Shown here: positions 28,447 through 36,929 of the stretch, one piece after another
How positions within the stretch are numbered: the stretch's first letter is position 1
Layout of the letters: every line of letters starts with the position of its first letter
From: Aquificaceae bacterium
Lineage (GTDB): Bacteria; Aquificota; Aquificia; Aquificales; Aquificaceae
DNA: 64,000 nt
NCBI GenBank assembly: GCA_025057455.1
Contig: JANWWY010000002.1
Span: 1 to 64,000, forward strand
Direction: 5' to 3'
Notes under the pieces: model-generated
Told to the model about the DNA's origin: nothing
Seen by the model: the letters and a program-made list of their open reading frames with translations, nothing else
Database searches by the model: none
Program-made: the position numbers and the translations under genes

Positions 28447-29259
28447 ATGTTTCCCGTGCTTTTTGAAGTATTTGGTGTAAAGATATACACTTACGGAGTG
28501 CTTGTAGCTCTCGGTGCCTTTATAGCCTACTGGCTTGTGCTGAGGTTTGCCAAAAGGGAAGGTATAAACCCCAATCATGTAGAAAACACACTTTTGCTCG
28601 CTCTTCTGTTTGGCATAGTAGGCGGAAGGCTATCCTACGTAATAGAGCATCCAGAACAAATATCTGGGCTTAGGGATATTCTTGCCATATGGAATGGCGG
28701 TATGACCTTTTTTGGTGGTCTGTTGGGCGGTATTCTTGGGGGTATTGTTGGCATTCTTAGGTACAGGTTACCCTTCTGGAAGTCTGCGGATATGGCTGTA
28801 GTTGCCCTTAGCATAGCTCATTCGGTAGGAAGACTGGGATGCACGTCCGCAGGCTGTTGCTACGGAAAGCCTTTCCCAGTAGATGGTATTACAACGCCCG
28901 GCATACATCTTTCTGATAAATTCCCCTTTTTTTACTTGGTCTTCCCAGTAGGTAGTGTAGCACCACCTTACATGCCCCTTTACCCTACGCAGATTATGGA
29001 ATCCGTAAGCCTTCTTATAGTCTTTTTAATACTCCTTGCTGTATACAGAAGAAAGCCCTTTGACGGTTTTGTATTTTCCCTCTACATGCTCCTTTATGGT
29101 TTACTGAGGTTTTTCCTTGAGTTCTTCAGGGGTGTAACGCCCCCAATAGCGGGTATAGGTCTTACTTGGAATCAGTTGGTTGCAATAAGTATGATGCTCT
29201 TCTCCCTCTTACTTGCTCTGTGGCTTTTCTGGAGTCAGAAACATGAAAAAGTGGCTTAA
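28447..29259 (+). CDS. lgt: Phosphatidylglycerol:prolipoprotein diacylglyceryl transferase
   Basis: 270 residues with seven or so membrane helices. Lgt adds diacylglycerol to the lipobox cysteine of prolipoproteins in the inner membrane. Signatures: [34 protein letters not shown] and the Lgt motif [20 protein letters not shown] (family pattern GRxGNxxxGxxxG, here with Cys-Thr in place of Gly-Asn), then QIMESVSLL and [25 protein letters not shown]. It overlaps sppA by 17 bp. Confidence 0.95.
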   Translation: MFPVLFEVFGVKIYTYGVLVALGAFIAYWLVLRFAKREGINPNHVENTLLLALLFGIVGGRLSYVIEHPEQISGLRDILAIWNGGMTFFGGLLGGILGGIVGILRYRLPFWKSADMAVVALSIAHSVGRLGCTSAGCCYGKPFPVDGITTPGIHLSDKFPFFYLVFPVGSVAPPYMPLYPTQIMESVSLLIVFLILLAVYRRKPFDGFVFSLYMLLYGLLRFFLEFFRGVTPPIAGIGLTWNQLVAISMMLFSLLLALWLFWSQKHEKVA

Positions 29260-30088
29260 AAGGCTCACCTTAATTGTAATAATATTAGTTGTGGCTGGAT
29301 TTGTAAGCTCCTTACTTTCAAGAATACCAGTAGGAGACCGCATAGCAGTGGTAAAGGTAAAGGGCACTCTAATAGACCCAGAGCCAACAGTCCTCCGCAT
29401 ACAGCGTGCAAAGGAAGACAAAAGCGTAAAGGCTTTGGTTTTGAGAGTGGATAGCCCAGGGGGTTCTGTGGGTGCCTCTCAGGAGATATACAGAGCTTTG
29501 GAGGACTTCAAAAGCACGGGTAAACCCTTAGTGGTTTCCATGGGTAATGTGGCTGCCTCTGGAGGTTATTACATATCCGCACCGGCTGACCTTATCATCG
29601 CCAACCCAGGAACTATAACGGGTAGTATTGGTGTAATAGTCCAGCATACGGAGCTTAAGGCTTTGCTTGAAAGGCTAGGAATAAAGATTACAGCCATAAA
29701 GACAGGAAAGTTTAAGGATACATTATCACCCTTCAGGGACCTAACAGAAGAGGAGAGGAAATACCTACAGGATACCATACAGGATGCCTACGAGCAGTTC
29801 CTGCAGGCTATTCTAAAACACAGGTCAAAGAAGATATCAGAAGAAAAGCTAAAAGAAATAGCGGATGGTAGGGTATTTACTGGTAGAGTTGCAAAAGATT
29901 TTGGTCTTGTGGATGAACTTGGAAACCTCCAAGATGCCATAAACAGAGCTAAGCAGTTGGCAAAGGTGCCAGAGGCAAGGGTGTTTTACATGGAAGACAG
30001 AAAAGGTCTTATAAGAAGGCTCATAGAAGAGGATTTCCAAGGTATTAGTGGGGATTACCCACTAATGCTTTATTACATTATGAAGTAA
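29243..30088 (+). CDS. sppA: Signal peptide peptidase SppA (S49 serine protease)
   Basis: 281 residues from the ATG at 29243; the longer start at 29213 would put extra residues before the membrane anchor. An N-terminal transmembrane helix ([18 protein letters not shown]) anchors the enzyme, which cleaves leftover signal peptides. The Ser nucleophile is in [15 protein letters not shown] and the general-base Lys in [36 protein letters not shown] is the family's conserved loop. Short, single-domain form. Its last 11 bases overlap the convergent Memo gene. Confidence 0.95.
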   Translation: MKKWLKRLTLIVIILVVAGFVSSLLSRIPVGDRIAVVKVKGTLIDPEPTVLRIQRAKEDKSVKALVLRVDSPGGSVGASQEIYRALEDFKSTGKPLVVSMGNVAASGGYYISAPADLIIANPGTITGSIGVIVQHTELKALLERLGIKITAIKTGKFKDTLSPFRDLTEEERKYLQDTIQDAYEQFLQAILKHRSKKISEEKLKEIADGRVFTGRVAKDFGLVDELGNLQDAINRAKQLAKVPEARVFYMEDRKGLIRRLIEEDFQGISGDYPLMLYYIMK

Positions 30089-30851
30089 ACGCATAACCAC
30101 CATAGCCCACAACCCTATGCCTGTCGCTACAAGTTTCTGCGGAAGTTTTATAATCTAAAAGATGAGCTTTTAACCCCTTTTCTCTGCTGTAAAGAATTGC
30201 CGCTTCTATACCACTTTTACCACAGGCTTCACATTTTTGTTTTGACTCTTCTTCTCTCTTCAAAATCCACGCATGACAGTGACTGTCTAATACTCTTGCC
30301 TGGCTATCCTCGTAGTAATGGCTTAGGTCAGAGCTTATTACGAAGAGTGTATTCTCATCACAGAAATGCTCCAACACAAGCTTAAGCCTATAGCCCTCTA
30401 CCTTTCCGTACACGACAGGCACAAGGAGAAAATCACCCAAAATCCTCTGTAGGAAAGGTAGCTGAACCTCAAGGGAGTGCTCGTAAATGTGAGGTTCATC
30501 CATCATCATCCTATGGTTTTCTGCAAAGCCCTGGATAGCTTCTTTGTCCACCGTTACCACACCAAGAGGTGTTTCAAAGGCATCAAAGCTTCCAAAAGAG
30601 AAGCCATCAAAGTCTACAAAATGAGAAGGTCCAACAAGAACTACCCTCTTGTAGCTTTTATTCCTTAAAGTAGAATAAACCACACCTGCGGTTGGTCCCG
30701 AACACTCGTAGCCTGCGTGAGGTGCTATAATACCCCTTACACACTCCCCTAAATCCAGCCTATTCTCAGTAAGCCTATCCACATAGTCCGCAAGCCTTTT
30801 TCTGTCTGAGGGATAAAAGTAGCCTACTACCCTTGGTTTTCTAACCTTCAT
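30078..30851 (-). CDS. amrB: Memo family protein (AmmeMemoRadiSam system protein B)
   Basis: 257 residues from the ATG at 30851; the ORF-track start at 30923 would run into the divergent gene and is rejected because the family begins RKPRVVGYFYPSD. Memo proteins resemble class III extradiol dioxygenases and bind copper or iron; conserved His-rich sites are seen in GIIAPHAGYECSGPTAGVVY, HSLEVQLPFLQ and ISSDLSHYYED. The biochemical role of the bacterial system is unsettled. It is divergent from the radical SAM member; the third partner, AMMECR1, is not in the window. Confidence 0.92.
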   Translation of the reverse strand: MKVRKPRVVGYFYPSDRKRLADYVDRLTENRLDLGECVRGIIAPHAGYECSGPTAGVVYSTLRNKSYKRVVLVGPSHFVDFDGFSFGSFDAFETPLGVVTVDKEAIQGFAENHRMMMDEPHIYEHSLEVQLPFLQRILGDFLLVPVVYGKVEGYRLKLVLEHFCDENTLFVISSDLSHYYEDSQARVLDSHCHAWILKREEESKQKCEACGKSGIEAAILYSREKGLKAHLLDYKTSAETCSDRHRVVGYGGYAFTS

Positions 30852-30855
30852 GTCA

Positions 30856-30865
30856 TTAAATTTAA
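30856..30865. promoter_or_regulatory. Palindromic TTAAATTTAA shared by divergent genes
   Basis: The 10-bp perfect palindrome lies between the Memo start (30851, minus) and the AmrS start (30871, plus). Read either way it offers a -10-like TAAATT with a 7- or 8-bp gap to the respective start codon. It could be a bidirectional -10 element, making both mRNAs leaderless. No experimental support. Confidence 0.4.
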
Positions 30866-30870
30866 CTTCT

Positions 30871-31881
30871 ATGGAAAGGCTTGCATGGCTAAGCGAAAAG
30901 AAAGACGGTAAAGTGCTTTGCAAGGCATGTCATCAAAGGTGCGTGCTGGCTGAAGGTGAGTTCGGTAAGTGCGGTGTAAGAGTAAACAGGAATGGAAATC
31001 TATACCTTACGGTATACGGGCTTGTCTCAGCCATGAATGTTGACCCAATAGAGAAAAAGCCACTATATCACTTTCTACCGGGGACTTTTAGTCTCTCCAT
31101 AGGCACTGTAGGATGTAATTTTTCCTGTAAGTTTTGTCAAAACTGGGAAATATCTCAGTATCCACAAACTCATCAATACAAGGTATTTGGAAAGAAGATG
31201 CACCCGGAGGAGGTGGTTAAACTGGCACAGGACTACGGAACACCTTCCATATCCTACACTTACAACGAACCTGTGATTTTCTTTGAGTTTTCCTACGATG
31301 TTATGAGAATTGCTAAAGAAAAGGGTATAAGGAACGTCTTTGTAACCAGTGGCTATGAAACAGAGGAAGCCATAGATACGGCACTTCCCTACTTGGATGC
31401 CATGAACATAGACCTAAAATCCTTCTCCGATGAATTTTACAAAAAAATATGCGGAGCACGATTGAAGCCTGTGCTTAAAACCATAGAATACGCCTTCAAA
31501 AGGGGCATATGGATTGAGATAACTACACTCTTGATACCCGGTTATAACGATTCTGAAGAGGAAATAAGAGAAATAGCACGCTTCATAGCCGGCCTCTCTA
31601 AGGATATACCCTGGCATGTATCCCGCTTTTTCCCAGCTTACAGAATGTTGGATGTTATGCCTACGCCTTTAGATACGCTTGAAAGAGCCTACCATATAGG
31701 CAAAGAGGAAGGGCTTAACTTTGTGTATGTGGGCAACTACTGGAATGTGAACTTGGAATCCACCTACTGTCCATCTTGCGGAGAAAGGGTCATAGAAAGA
31801 CACCAATACAGAACCTTAAACTTTTTGAAGGAAGGTAAATGTCCCAAGTGTGGTTATAGCTTGCCAGGAGTTTGGGCTTGA
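30871..31881 (+). CDS. amrS: AmmeMemoRadiSam system radical SAM enzyme
   Basis: 336 residues from the ATG at 30871 (ATG at 30850, seven codons upstream, is also possible but overlaps the Memo start codon). The radical SAM cluster motif CX3CX2C is seen in GCNFSCKFCQNWE near residue 89. An N-terminal Cys motif (CKACHQRCVLAEGEFGKCGVR) and a C-terminal zinc-ribbon-like pair (CPSCGE ... CPKCGY) flank the barrel. It resembles pyruvate formate-lyase activases. Reaction unknown. Ends 1 base from the tRNA-Arg gene on the other strand. Confidence 0.93.
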   Translation: MERLAWLSEKKDGKVLCKACHQRCVLAEGEFGKCGVRVNRNGNLYLTVYGLVSAMNVDPIEKKPLYHFLPGTFSLSIGTVGCNFSCKFCQNWEISQYPQTHQYKVFGKKMHPEEVVKLAQDYGTPSISYTYNEPVIFFEFSYDVMRIAKEKGIRNVFVTSGYETEEAIDTALPYLDAMNIDLKSFSDEFYKKICGARLKPVLKTIEYAFKRGIWIEITTLLIPGYNDSEEEIREIARFIAGLSKDIPWHVSRFFPAYRMLDVMPTPLDTLERAYHIGKEEGLNFVYVGNYWNVNLESTYCPSCGERVIERHQYRTLNFLKEGKCPKCGYSLPGVWA

Positions 31882-31882
31882 A

Positions 31883-31956
31883 CGTGTCCGGGGGGATTTG
31901 AACCCCCGACCTTGGGTTCCGGAGACCCACGCTCTATCCAGCTGAGCTACGGACAC
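31883..31956 (-). tRNA. tRNA-Arg (anticodon CCG)
   Basis: Reverse strand cloverleaf: acceptor GTGTCCG/CGGACAC, D-arm GCTC...GAGC, anticodon stem TGGGT/ACCCA with loop CTCCGGA (anticodon CCG, reads CGG), variable AGGTC, T-arm GGGGG-TTCAAAT-CCCCC. CCA is not encoded. It is squeezed between amrS and murC, and its promoter must overlap the murC promoter. Confidence 0.95.
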
Positions 31957-31966
31957 TGCCAAAGGA

Positions 31967-31972
31967 TATAAT
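31967..31972 (+). promoter_or_regulatory. murC -10 box (leaderless arrangement)
   Basis: TATAAT with 6 bp (ATACCC) to the murC ATG. The same 15 bases, TATAATATACCCATG, occur again before the SurA-like gene at 55468. No ribosome site is present. Confidence 0.62.
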
Positions 31973-31978
31973 ATACCC

Positions 31979-33337
31979 ATGTTTAGGGAAAAGGTCAAAA
32001 GCTTTCACTTTGTGGGCATAGGCGGTATAGGCATGAGCGGAATAGCCCAAATATTGCTTGATATGGGCTATAAAGTTTCTGGCTCAGACATAAAGGAGAA
32101 CAGGAACATAGAGCTTCTAAGAAAGAAGGGGGCAAAGGTCTACATAGGACACAGAGAGGAAAATGTAGAGGGGGTTCAGGTGGTAGTTTATTCCTCTGCG
32201 GTTTCTGAAAACAACCCAGAAATAAGGAAGGCAAAGGCTTCTGGCGTGCCAGTGATACCAAGGGGTGAAATGTTAGCGGAGATATTCAGGCTGGGTGAGG
32301 GTATTGCGGTGAGCGGGTCTCACGGAAAAACCACAACCACATCTATGATAGCCCATACCTTCCACCTCGCAGGACACGACCCAACGGTACTAATAGGTGG
32401 TGTGCTTCATAGCTTGGGTTCTAACGCCAAGCTTGGCAAGGATAAGCTAATCATATCTGAAGCGGATGAAAGCGATGGAAGTTTTCTCAGGCTTTTGCCG
32501 ACGGTAGCGGTTGTGACCAACGTAGACAAGGAACACATAGGCTTTTATAAAGACATAGAGGACATAAAAATGGCTTTTCTAAAGTTTGTGGACTCTGTCC
32601 CCTTTTACGGTTTTGCGGTTTTAAACATGGATGAAGAAAACTGCACATGGTTGGCTGAGAGGACACACAGAAGGGTTGTTGGCTACGGCATTCATAAGGA
32701 TGCTCAAGTTATGGCAAAAAACCTCAGACTTCTTGAGGGAAGATACCTTTTTGAGCTTTTTTGGGAAGGTAGAAGGCTGGGGGAAGTGCATCTTGGAGTT
32801 CCAGGAAAGCACAACGTATACAATGCCTTAGCCTGTGCTTGTGTATGTTTAGAGGCGGGAATAGAATTTCCCACCATAAAGAAGTCCCTTGAAAGTTTCA
32901 AAAACGCAGAAAGGAGGATTGACCTAAAGGGCTATATAGGAAGTGTTCCCGTATACGACGACTACGGACACCATCCCACCGAAATAAGAGCGGTTTTGAG
33001 AGCTATAAGGGATATGCACCCAGACAGGAGCATCATCCTTGCCTTTCAACCACATAGGTATTCAAGGACTTATCACCTCTTTAAAGAATTTTTAGAGGTG
33101 CTCAAAGAAGCGGACCTTTGTCTTCTCACCGATGTTTATCCTGCTGGAGAAGAAAACTACTACGGTGTAAGGGCTCAAGAGCTTGCGGAGAGAGCGGGCT
33201 GTATTTTCTGTCCAACAAAAGAAGACCTTTTTGATGCAATTGAAGAACAGATTTCAGAGGACAAGGTAGTTCTCTTTATGGGAGCAGGCAACATATCTAA
33301 GTGGTGCGAGGAGTTTTTAACTTTCAAAAGGTCATGA
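31979..33337 (+). CDS. murC: UDP-N-acetylmuramate--L-alanine ligase
   Basis: 452 residues. MurC adds L-alanine to UDP-MurNAc in the cytoplasmic part of peptidoglycan synthesis. The N-terminal Rossmann part is HFVGIGGIGMSGIAQILLDMGYKVSGSD, the ATP loop AVSGSHGKTTTTSMIAHT, and the central ligase motifs EADESDGSFL, NVDKEHIG and VPGKHNVYNALA follow, with DDYGHHPTEIRAVL in the C-terminal domain. Overlaps recJ by 4 bp (ATGA). Confidence 0.98.
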   Translation: MFREKVKSFHFVGIGGIGMSGIAQILLDMGYKVSGSDIKENRNIELLRKKGAKVYIGHREENVEGVQVVVYSSAVSENNPEIRKAKASGVPVIPRGEMLAEIFRLGEGIAVSGSHGKTTTTSMIAHTFHLAGHDPTVLIGGVLHSLGSNAKLGKDKLIISEADESDGSFLRLLPTVAVVTNVDKEHIGFYKDIEDIKMAFLKFVDSVPFYGFAVLNMDEENCTWLAERTHRRVVGYGIHKDAQVMAKNLRLLEGRYLFELFWEGRRLGEVHLGVPGKHNVYNALACACVCLEAGIEFPTIKKSLESFKNAERRIDLKGYIGSVPVYDDYGHHPTEIRAVLRAIRDMHPDRSIILAFQPHRYSRTYHLFKEFLEVLKEADLCLLTDVYPAGEENYYGVRAQELAERAGCIFCPTKEDLFDAIEEQISEDKVVLFMGAGNISKWCEEFLTFKRS

Positions 33338-34956
33338 GAGGCGTATCGGGGAAAAAATGGGTGCTTCTGAGCGAGCTTATAACTCCAGATGAGCTCTTGT
33401 CCAACAAACTTGGCTACATAAAGGCTCAACTTTTAGCAAACAGGAGGGTGGATGAGAGCATCCTTGAAAGCAAGCTAAAAAACCTTCTCCCCCCCTTTCA
33501 CATCCCCAACATACTGGAAGCGGTGAACCTCATATCGGACTTTGTGCGTGCCGGCAAAAGGATAGTTATCTTTGGAGATTACGATGTGGATGGTGTGACA
33601 GGCACAGCCATACTCTATGACCTTTTAAAAAGGGCGGGTGCAAGAGTTTTACCAATGCTCCCATCAAGGAAAAAGGGCTATGGCCTTACCAAGGATTTGG
33701 TAAGAAAGCTAAACGCCTACGCTGATTTGCTCCTTACCGTAGATAACGGCACCACCGCCCAGGAGGAATTGAGCCTCTGCAACATCCCAACCATCATACT
33801 GGACCATCACAATCCAGGGGATAGCCTACCTAAAGCTCTTATAGTAAACCCTAAACTGGGAAATGGAGAGTTTGAGGAGTTTAAGGAAATATCTTCCTCG
33901 GGGCTGGCTTTTTACTTAGCTACATTACTAAGGAAAGAGCTCGGGATAGATGCGGATGTGCGTGAGTATCTGCACCTTGCATGTCTAGGCACAGTTTCAG
34001 ACGTAATGCCCATGAACCTTCTAAACAGGATAATAGTCTTCAACGGGCTTAAACTTTTAAACCACACCCTCAGGGGTAGTTTCAACGCTCCCGGCATAAG
34101 ACTTCTAATGGAAAGGTCTGGTATAAAACAGGATGTTAGCTCAAGGGATATAGCCTTCTCCATAGCACCCAGGCTTAACGCACCTGGAAGGGTAGCAAGA
34201 CCTTACATAGCCTTTAGACTACTTTTGGAAAAGGATGAAAACAGGGCAAAAGCCCTTGTAGAGAAAATAGACAGGCTAAACCAATACAGAAGACAGCTAA
34301 GCCAGTTAGCTTTTGAAGAAGCTTTAAAGCAGGCTACCCAACAGAAGGGCAGTGTAATTGTGGTAAAGCTGGAGGATTGGGCTGGTGGTGTGGCTGGTAT
34401 AGTGGCAGGTAGGCTATCAAGCCTCTTTTCAAAACCTGTGGTTGTCTTATCCCTTGGCAAAGAATATTCCAGCGCTTCTGTTAGAGGTCCAGAAGGAATG
34501 GATGTATACCTACCACTAAAGATACTCTCCCATCTTTTTGTAAAGTGGGGTGGACACAAATCTGCGGCTGGTTTTACCATAAAAACGGAAGATATTAAAG
34601 TCTTTGAAAACCTTGCGGAGGAGGTTTTCTCCAAGGCACCAATCTTAGAAAACAACCTCTACATAGACATGCCCATGCCTACCCATCAAGTAAGGGAAGA
34701 CCTTTACAACCTTCTCAGAGACCTTGAACCTTACGGAGAAGGCTTCCCTGAGCCTACCTTTCTGTCTGAGCCTGTAGAGATGAAATTAATGAAAAAAGAG
34801 GGTGACAGGATTCTTCTGAGAGCCGGGAACTTCTACCTCTATTGCTGGGACGCAAGAATGCTAAGAAGACTAAATTTCCCTGTCAGGAAGAGAGTGGCTT
34901 ACCAAATAGACAGGAGAAGAAGCAATACCCTTTTGCTTGTGGATGTGGAGGCTTAG
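33334..34956 (+). CDS. recJ: Single-stranded-DNA-specific exonuclease RecJ
   Basis: 540 residues from the ATG overlapping the murC stop. RecJ degrades single-stranded DNA 5'-3' in recombination and repair. DHH-family motifs are seen in order: VIFGDYDVDGVTGTAILYDLL, TVDNGTTA, ILDHHNPGD, then GTVSDVMPM; the DHHA1 part carries GGVAGIVAGRLSS and VKWGGHKSAAGFTI. The longer start at 33301 lies in murC and is not used. The next gene starts on the following base. Confidence 0.96.
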   Translation: MRGVSGKKWVLLSELITPDELLSNKLGYIKAQLLANRRVDESILESKLKNLLPPFHIPNILEAVNLISDFVRAGKRIVIFGDYDVDGVTGTAILYDLLKRAGARVLPMLPSRKKGYGLTKDLVRKLNAYADLLLTVDNGTTAQEELSLCNIPTIILDHHNPGDSLPKALIVNPKLGNGEFEEFKEISSSGLAFYLATLLRKELGIDADVREYLHLACLGTVSDVMPMNLLNRIIVFNGLKLLNHTLRGSFNAPGIRLLMERSGIKQDVSSRDIAFSIAPRLNAPGRVARPYIAFRLLLEKDENRAKALVEKIDRLNQYRRQLSQLAFEEALKQATQQKGSVIVVKLEDWAGGVAGIVAGRLSSLFSKPVVVLSLGKEYSSASVRGPEGMDVYLPLKILSHLFVKWGGHKSAAGFTIKTEDIKVFENLAEEVFSKAPILENNLYIDMPMPTHQVREDLYNLLRDLEPYGEGFPEPTFLSEPVEMKLMKKEGDRILLRAGNFYLYCWDARMLRRLNFPVRKRVAYQIDRRRSNTLLLVDVEA

Positions 34957-35448
34957 ATGGCTTTAGGTAGGTCGCATGACTTTTTCAACCTTCTTGCCCT
35001 ACCTTTTTGCCTGTACTATACGCCAAGAGAGTTCTACATACCCTTTATTGGTGGATATCTCTTTGGCACTTTTTTCCTCTCTCCAGACCTTGACCTACCA
35101 AAATCAAAGCCTTCAAAGAGGTGGAAGGTATTTAAGCTCCTTTGGAGACCCTATCATGCCCTTTCCAAACACAGAGGAATATCCCATATACCACTCGTAG
35201 GCACTCTCGTAAGGGTGGGCTACCTGGTGCTTACTTCTGTATTTCTCTACTTTGTTCTTTTAGGCTTTTCCTCAAAGTACGCACCGTGGTTGAAGGAATT
35301 ACTCCTTAGCGTTGACCCTTTTGAGCTTTTTTCCTCGCTTGCAGGCAAGGAGGAAGTTTTTTACTTTGCATTGGGCGTTGTGGCTTCTGAGGTTTTTCAC
35401 CTTATTCTTGACTTTTTGACCAGCTCCTTAAGAAGGTTTAAAATATAG
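34957..35448 (+). CDS. DUF2227-like putative metal-binding membrane protein
   Basis: 163 residues. The conserved polar positions fit the DUF2227 putative metal-binding family: GRSHDFFNLL at the start, FFLSPDLDLPKS and HRGISHIPLVG, which provide His and Asp residues. Two or three hydrophobic helices are present (YLVLTSVFLYFVLLGF and the N-terminal segment), so it is probably in the inner membrane. Function unknown. Coupled to recJ, and 4 bp before maf. Confidence 0.75.
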   Translation: MALGRSHDFFNLLALPFCLYYTPREFYIPFIGGYLFGTFFLSPDLDLPKSKPSKRWKVFKLLWRPYHALSKHRGISHIPLVGTLVRVGYLVLTSVFLYFVLLGFSSKYAPWLKELLLSVDPFELFSSLAGKEEVFYFALGVVASEVFHLILDFLTSSLRRFKI

Positions 35449-35452
35449 AGGA

Positions 35453-36007
35453 ATGAGATTATTAGTCCTTGCCTCCGAGTCAAAAAGGAGGGTTCAAATC
35501 CTTAAAATGCTTGGCTTTAACTTTTTGGTAATACCCTCCTACATAGAAGAGAACCACATGGGACATCCTGTACTAACAGCGAGGAGGCTTGCCTTCAGGA
35601 AGGCTTTTACCGTATGGAAGGACTACAAGTTCGCCACCGTATTAGGTGCGGATACTATAGTAGTATTAGGCAACAAAATATTGGGTAAACCCAGGGATAA
35701 AGAAGATGCCAAGGCTATGCTTAGAAACCTTTCTGGAAAATGGCATAAGGTGATAACAGGCGTAGCAATTCTTTCCCCAAAGGGTAAAATAAGCTTCCAC
35801 GATACCGTATGGGTAAAGTTTGCACCACTAAGCAATAAAGAAATAGAGGAATATGTAGACACGGAGGAACCTATGGATAAGGCAGGAGCCTATGCTGTCC
35901 AAGGAATAGGTGCGAGGTTTATAGAAAAGATATCAGGGGATTTTTACACGGTTATGGGGCTTCCAGCCAGTAAAACCTACAGGATATTGAAGGATGTTTT
36001 GGATTAG
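35453..36007 (+). CDS. maf: Maf-family nucleoside triphosphate pyrophosphatase
   Basis: 184 residues. Maf proteins hydrolyse non-canonical or methylated nucleoside triphosphates (dTTP/UTP types) and are linked to septum control. Signatures: LASESKRRVQILKMLGF (usual form LASxSPRR), VLGADTIVVLGNKILGKPRDKEDAKAMLRNLSGKWHKVITGVAI and the end DKAGAYAVQGIGARFIEKISGDFYTVMGLP. Its last 14 bases overlap the tiny lipoprotein gene that follows. Confidence 0.95.
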   Translation: MRLLVLASESKRRVQILKMLGFNFLVIPSYIEENHMGHPVLTARRLAFRKAFTVWKDYKFATVLGADTIVVLGNKILGKPRDKEDAKAMLRNLSGKWHKVITGVAILSPKGKISFHDTVWVKFAPLSNKEIEEYVDTEEPMDKAGAYAVQGIGARFIEKISGDFYTVMGLPASKTYRILKDVLD

Positions 36008-36113
36008 TCTGTTTTTCCTTGTCCTGTGTGGATGCTCCGCAGTGGTGGACGGCAAGAAGAGTAAGATTGAAGCCGGTGGTGGCGTTCAGATACACATACA
36101 GCATAGACGGTGA
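35994..36113 (+). CDS. Very small putative lipoprotein (39 residues), below the ORF-track cut-off
   Basis: ATG at 35994 opens a 39-residue frame: an N-terminal hydrophobic stretch WISLFFLVLCGCSAV with a lipobox (VLCGC, Cys at residue 14), then a short basic tail DGKKSKIEAGGGVQIHIQHRR. GAAGG lies 6 bases before the ATG. It overlaps maf by 14 bp and ends 22 bp before the YggS gene, filling the only space in an otherwise tight operon. Function unknown; the size is like entericidin-type or other tiny lipoproteins. Confidence 0.6.
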   Translation: MFWISLFFLVLCGCSAVVDGKKSKIEAGGGVQIHIQHRR

Positions 36114-36135
36114 TTTACTTGCCAGAAACAGAAGC

Positions 36136-36816
36136 ATGAGTTGTGAGATTTTGCAAAAGGTAGAGGAGAGAATCAAAAGAGCCTGTGAGCGTGCTAAGAG
36201 AAAAAGAGAGGAGGTGCTACTTCTTGGGGCTTCTAAAAGCGTGCCTTCCCAGACGATAAGAGAATTCTACGGATGCGGTCTTAGGAGCTTCGGTGAAAAC
36301 CGTGTTCAGGAATTTTTGAAAAAGCACGAAGAGCTAAGGGATTTAAACATTGATTGGCACTTTATAGGGAGGCTTCAAAGCAACAAGGTAAAGTACATCA
36401 TAGACAAGGTAAGCCTTATTCACTCTTTGGACAGGGAAAGTCTCCTTGAAGAGCTTCAAAAAAGGGCAAAAGCTATAAACAAAGTTCAAGAGGTTTTAAT
36501 AGAAGTGAACGTAGGCGGTGAAGAGACGAAGGGTGGAGTGGAGCCAGATAATCTTAAAGCCTTCTTTGAAAAGTGTCTTTCCGCAAACAGCATTAAGGTT
36601 CTTGGTCTTATGTGCATTCCCCCGTACAGGGAAGACCTAGAAGAGGTCAGAGGCTACTTTTCTCTTTTGAGAGATTTAAAGGAAAAACTTGAGAGAGAGT
36701 ACGGAGTCAGCCTTCCGCATCTTTCTATGGGCATGTCACACGACTTTGAGGTAGCCATAGAGGAGGGTGCAACCATAGTAAGGATAGGAACCCTGCTCTT
36801 TGGTGGGCGCAGATGA
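36136..36816 (+). CDS. YggS/PLPBP-family pyridoxal phosphate homeostasis protein
   Basis: 226 residues from the ATG at 36136, which fits the family N-terminus (LQKVEERIKRACERAKRKREEVLLLGASKSV); the ORF-track start 117 bases upstream lies in the small lipoprotein gene in another frame. The PLP lysine is in LLGASKSVPSQTIREFY and the conserved GENRVQEFLKK and WHFIGRLQSNKVKYI follow, with LSMGMSHDFEVAIEEGATIVRIGTLLFG at the end. It binds PLP without known enzymatic activity and balances B6 vitamers and amino acids. Confidence 0.95.
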   Translation: MSCEILQKVEERIKRACERAKRKREEVLLLGASKSVPSQTIREFYGCGLRSFGENRVQEFLKKHEELRDLNIDWHFIGRLQSNKVKYIIDKVSLIHSLDRESLLEELQKRAKAINKVQEVLIEVNVGGEETKGGVEPDNLKAFFEKCLSANSIKVLGLMCIPPYREDLEEVRGYFSLLRDLKEKLEREYGVSLPHLSMGMSHDFEVAIEEGATIVRIGTLLFGGRR

Positions 36817-36929
36817 AAGGGTGACCATAAATAAAGCCACGCACAAAATCTGTGCAGTTTAAATGCACCTTACAACCTTAGCTTCTTCTATGGCTGTGTT
36901 TAGTGGCAAAATGATATGATTTACATCAT

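Noticed and set aside
30852-30923. Extended start of the Memo protein
   Set aside because: It overlaps the divergent radical SAM gene and the family starts at RKPRVVGYFYPSD.
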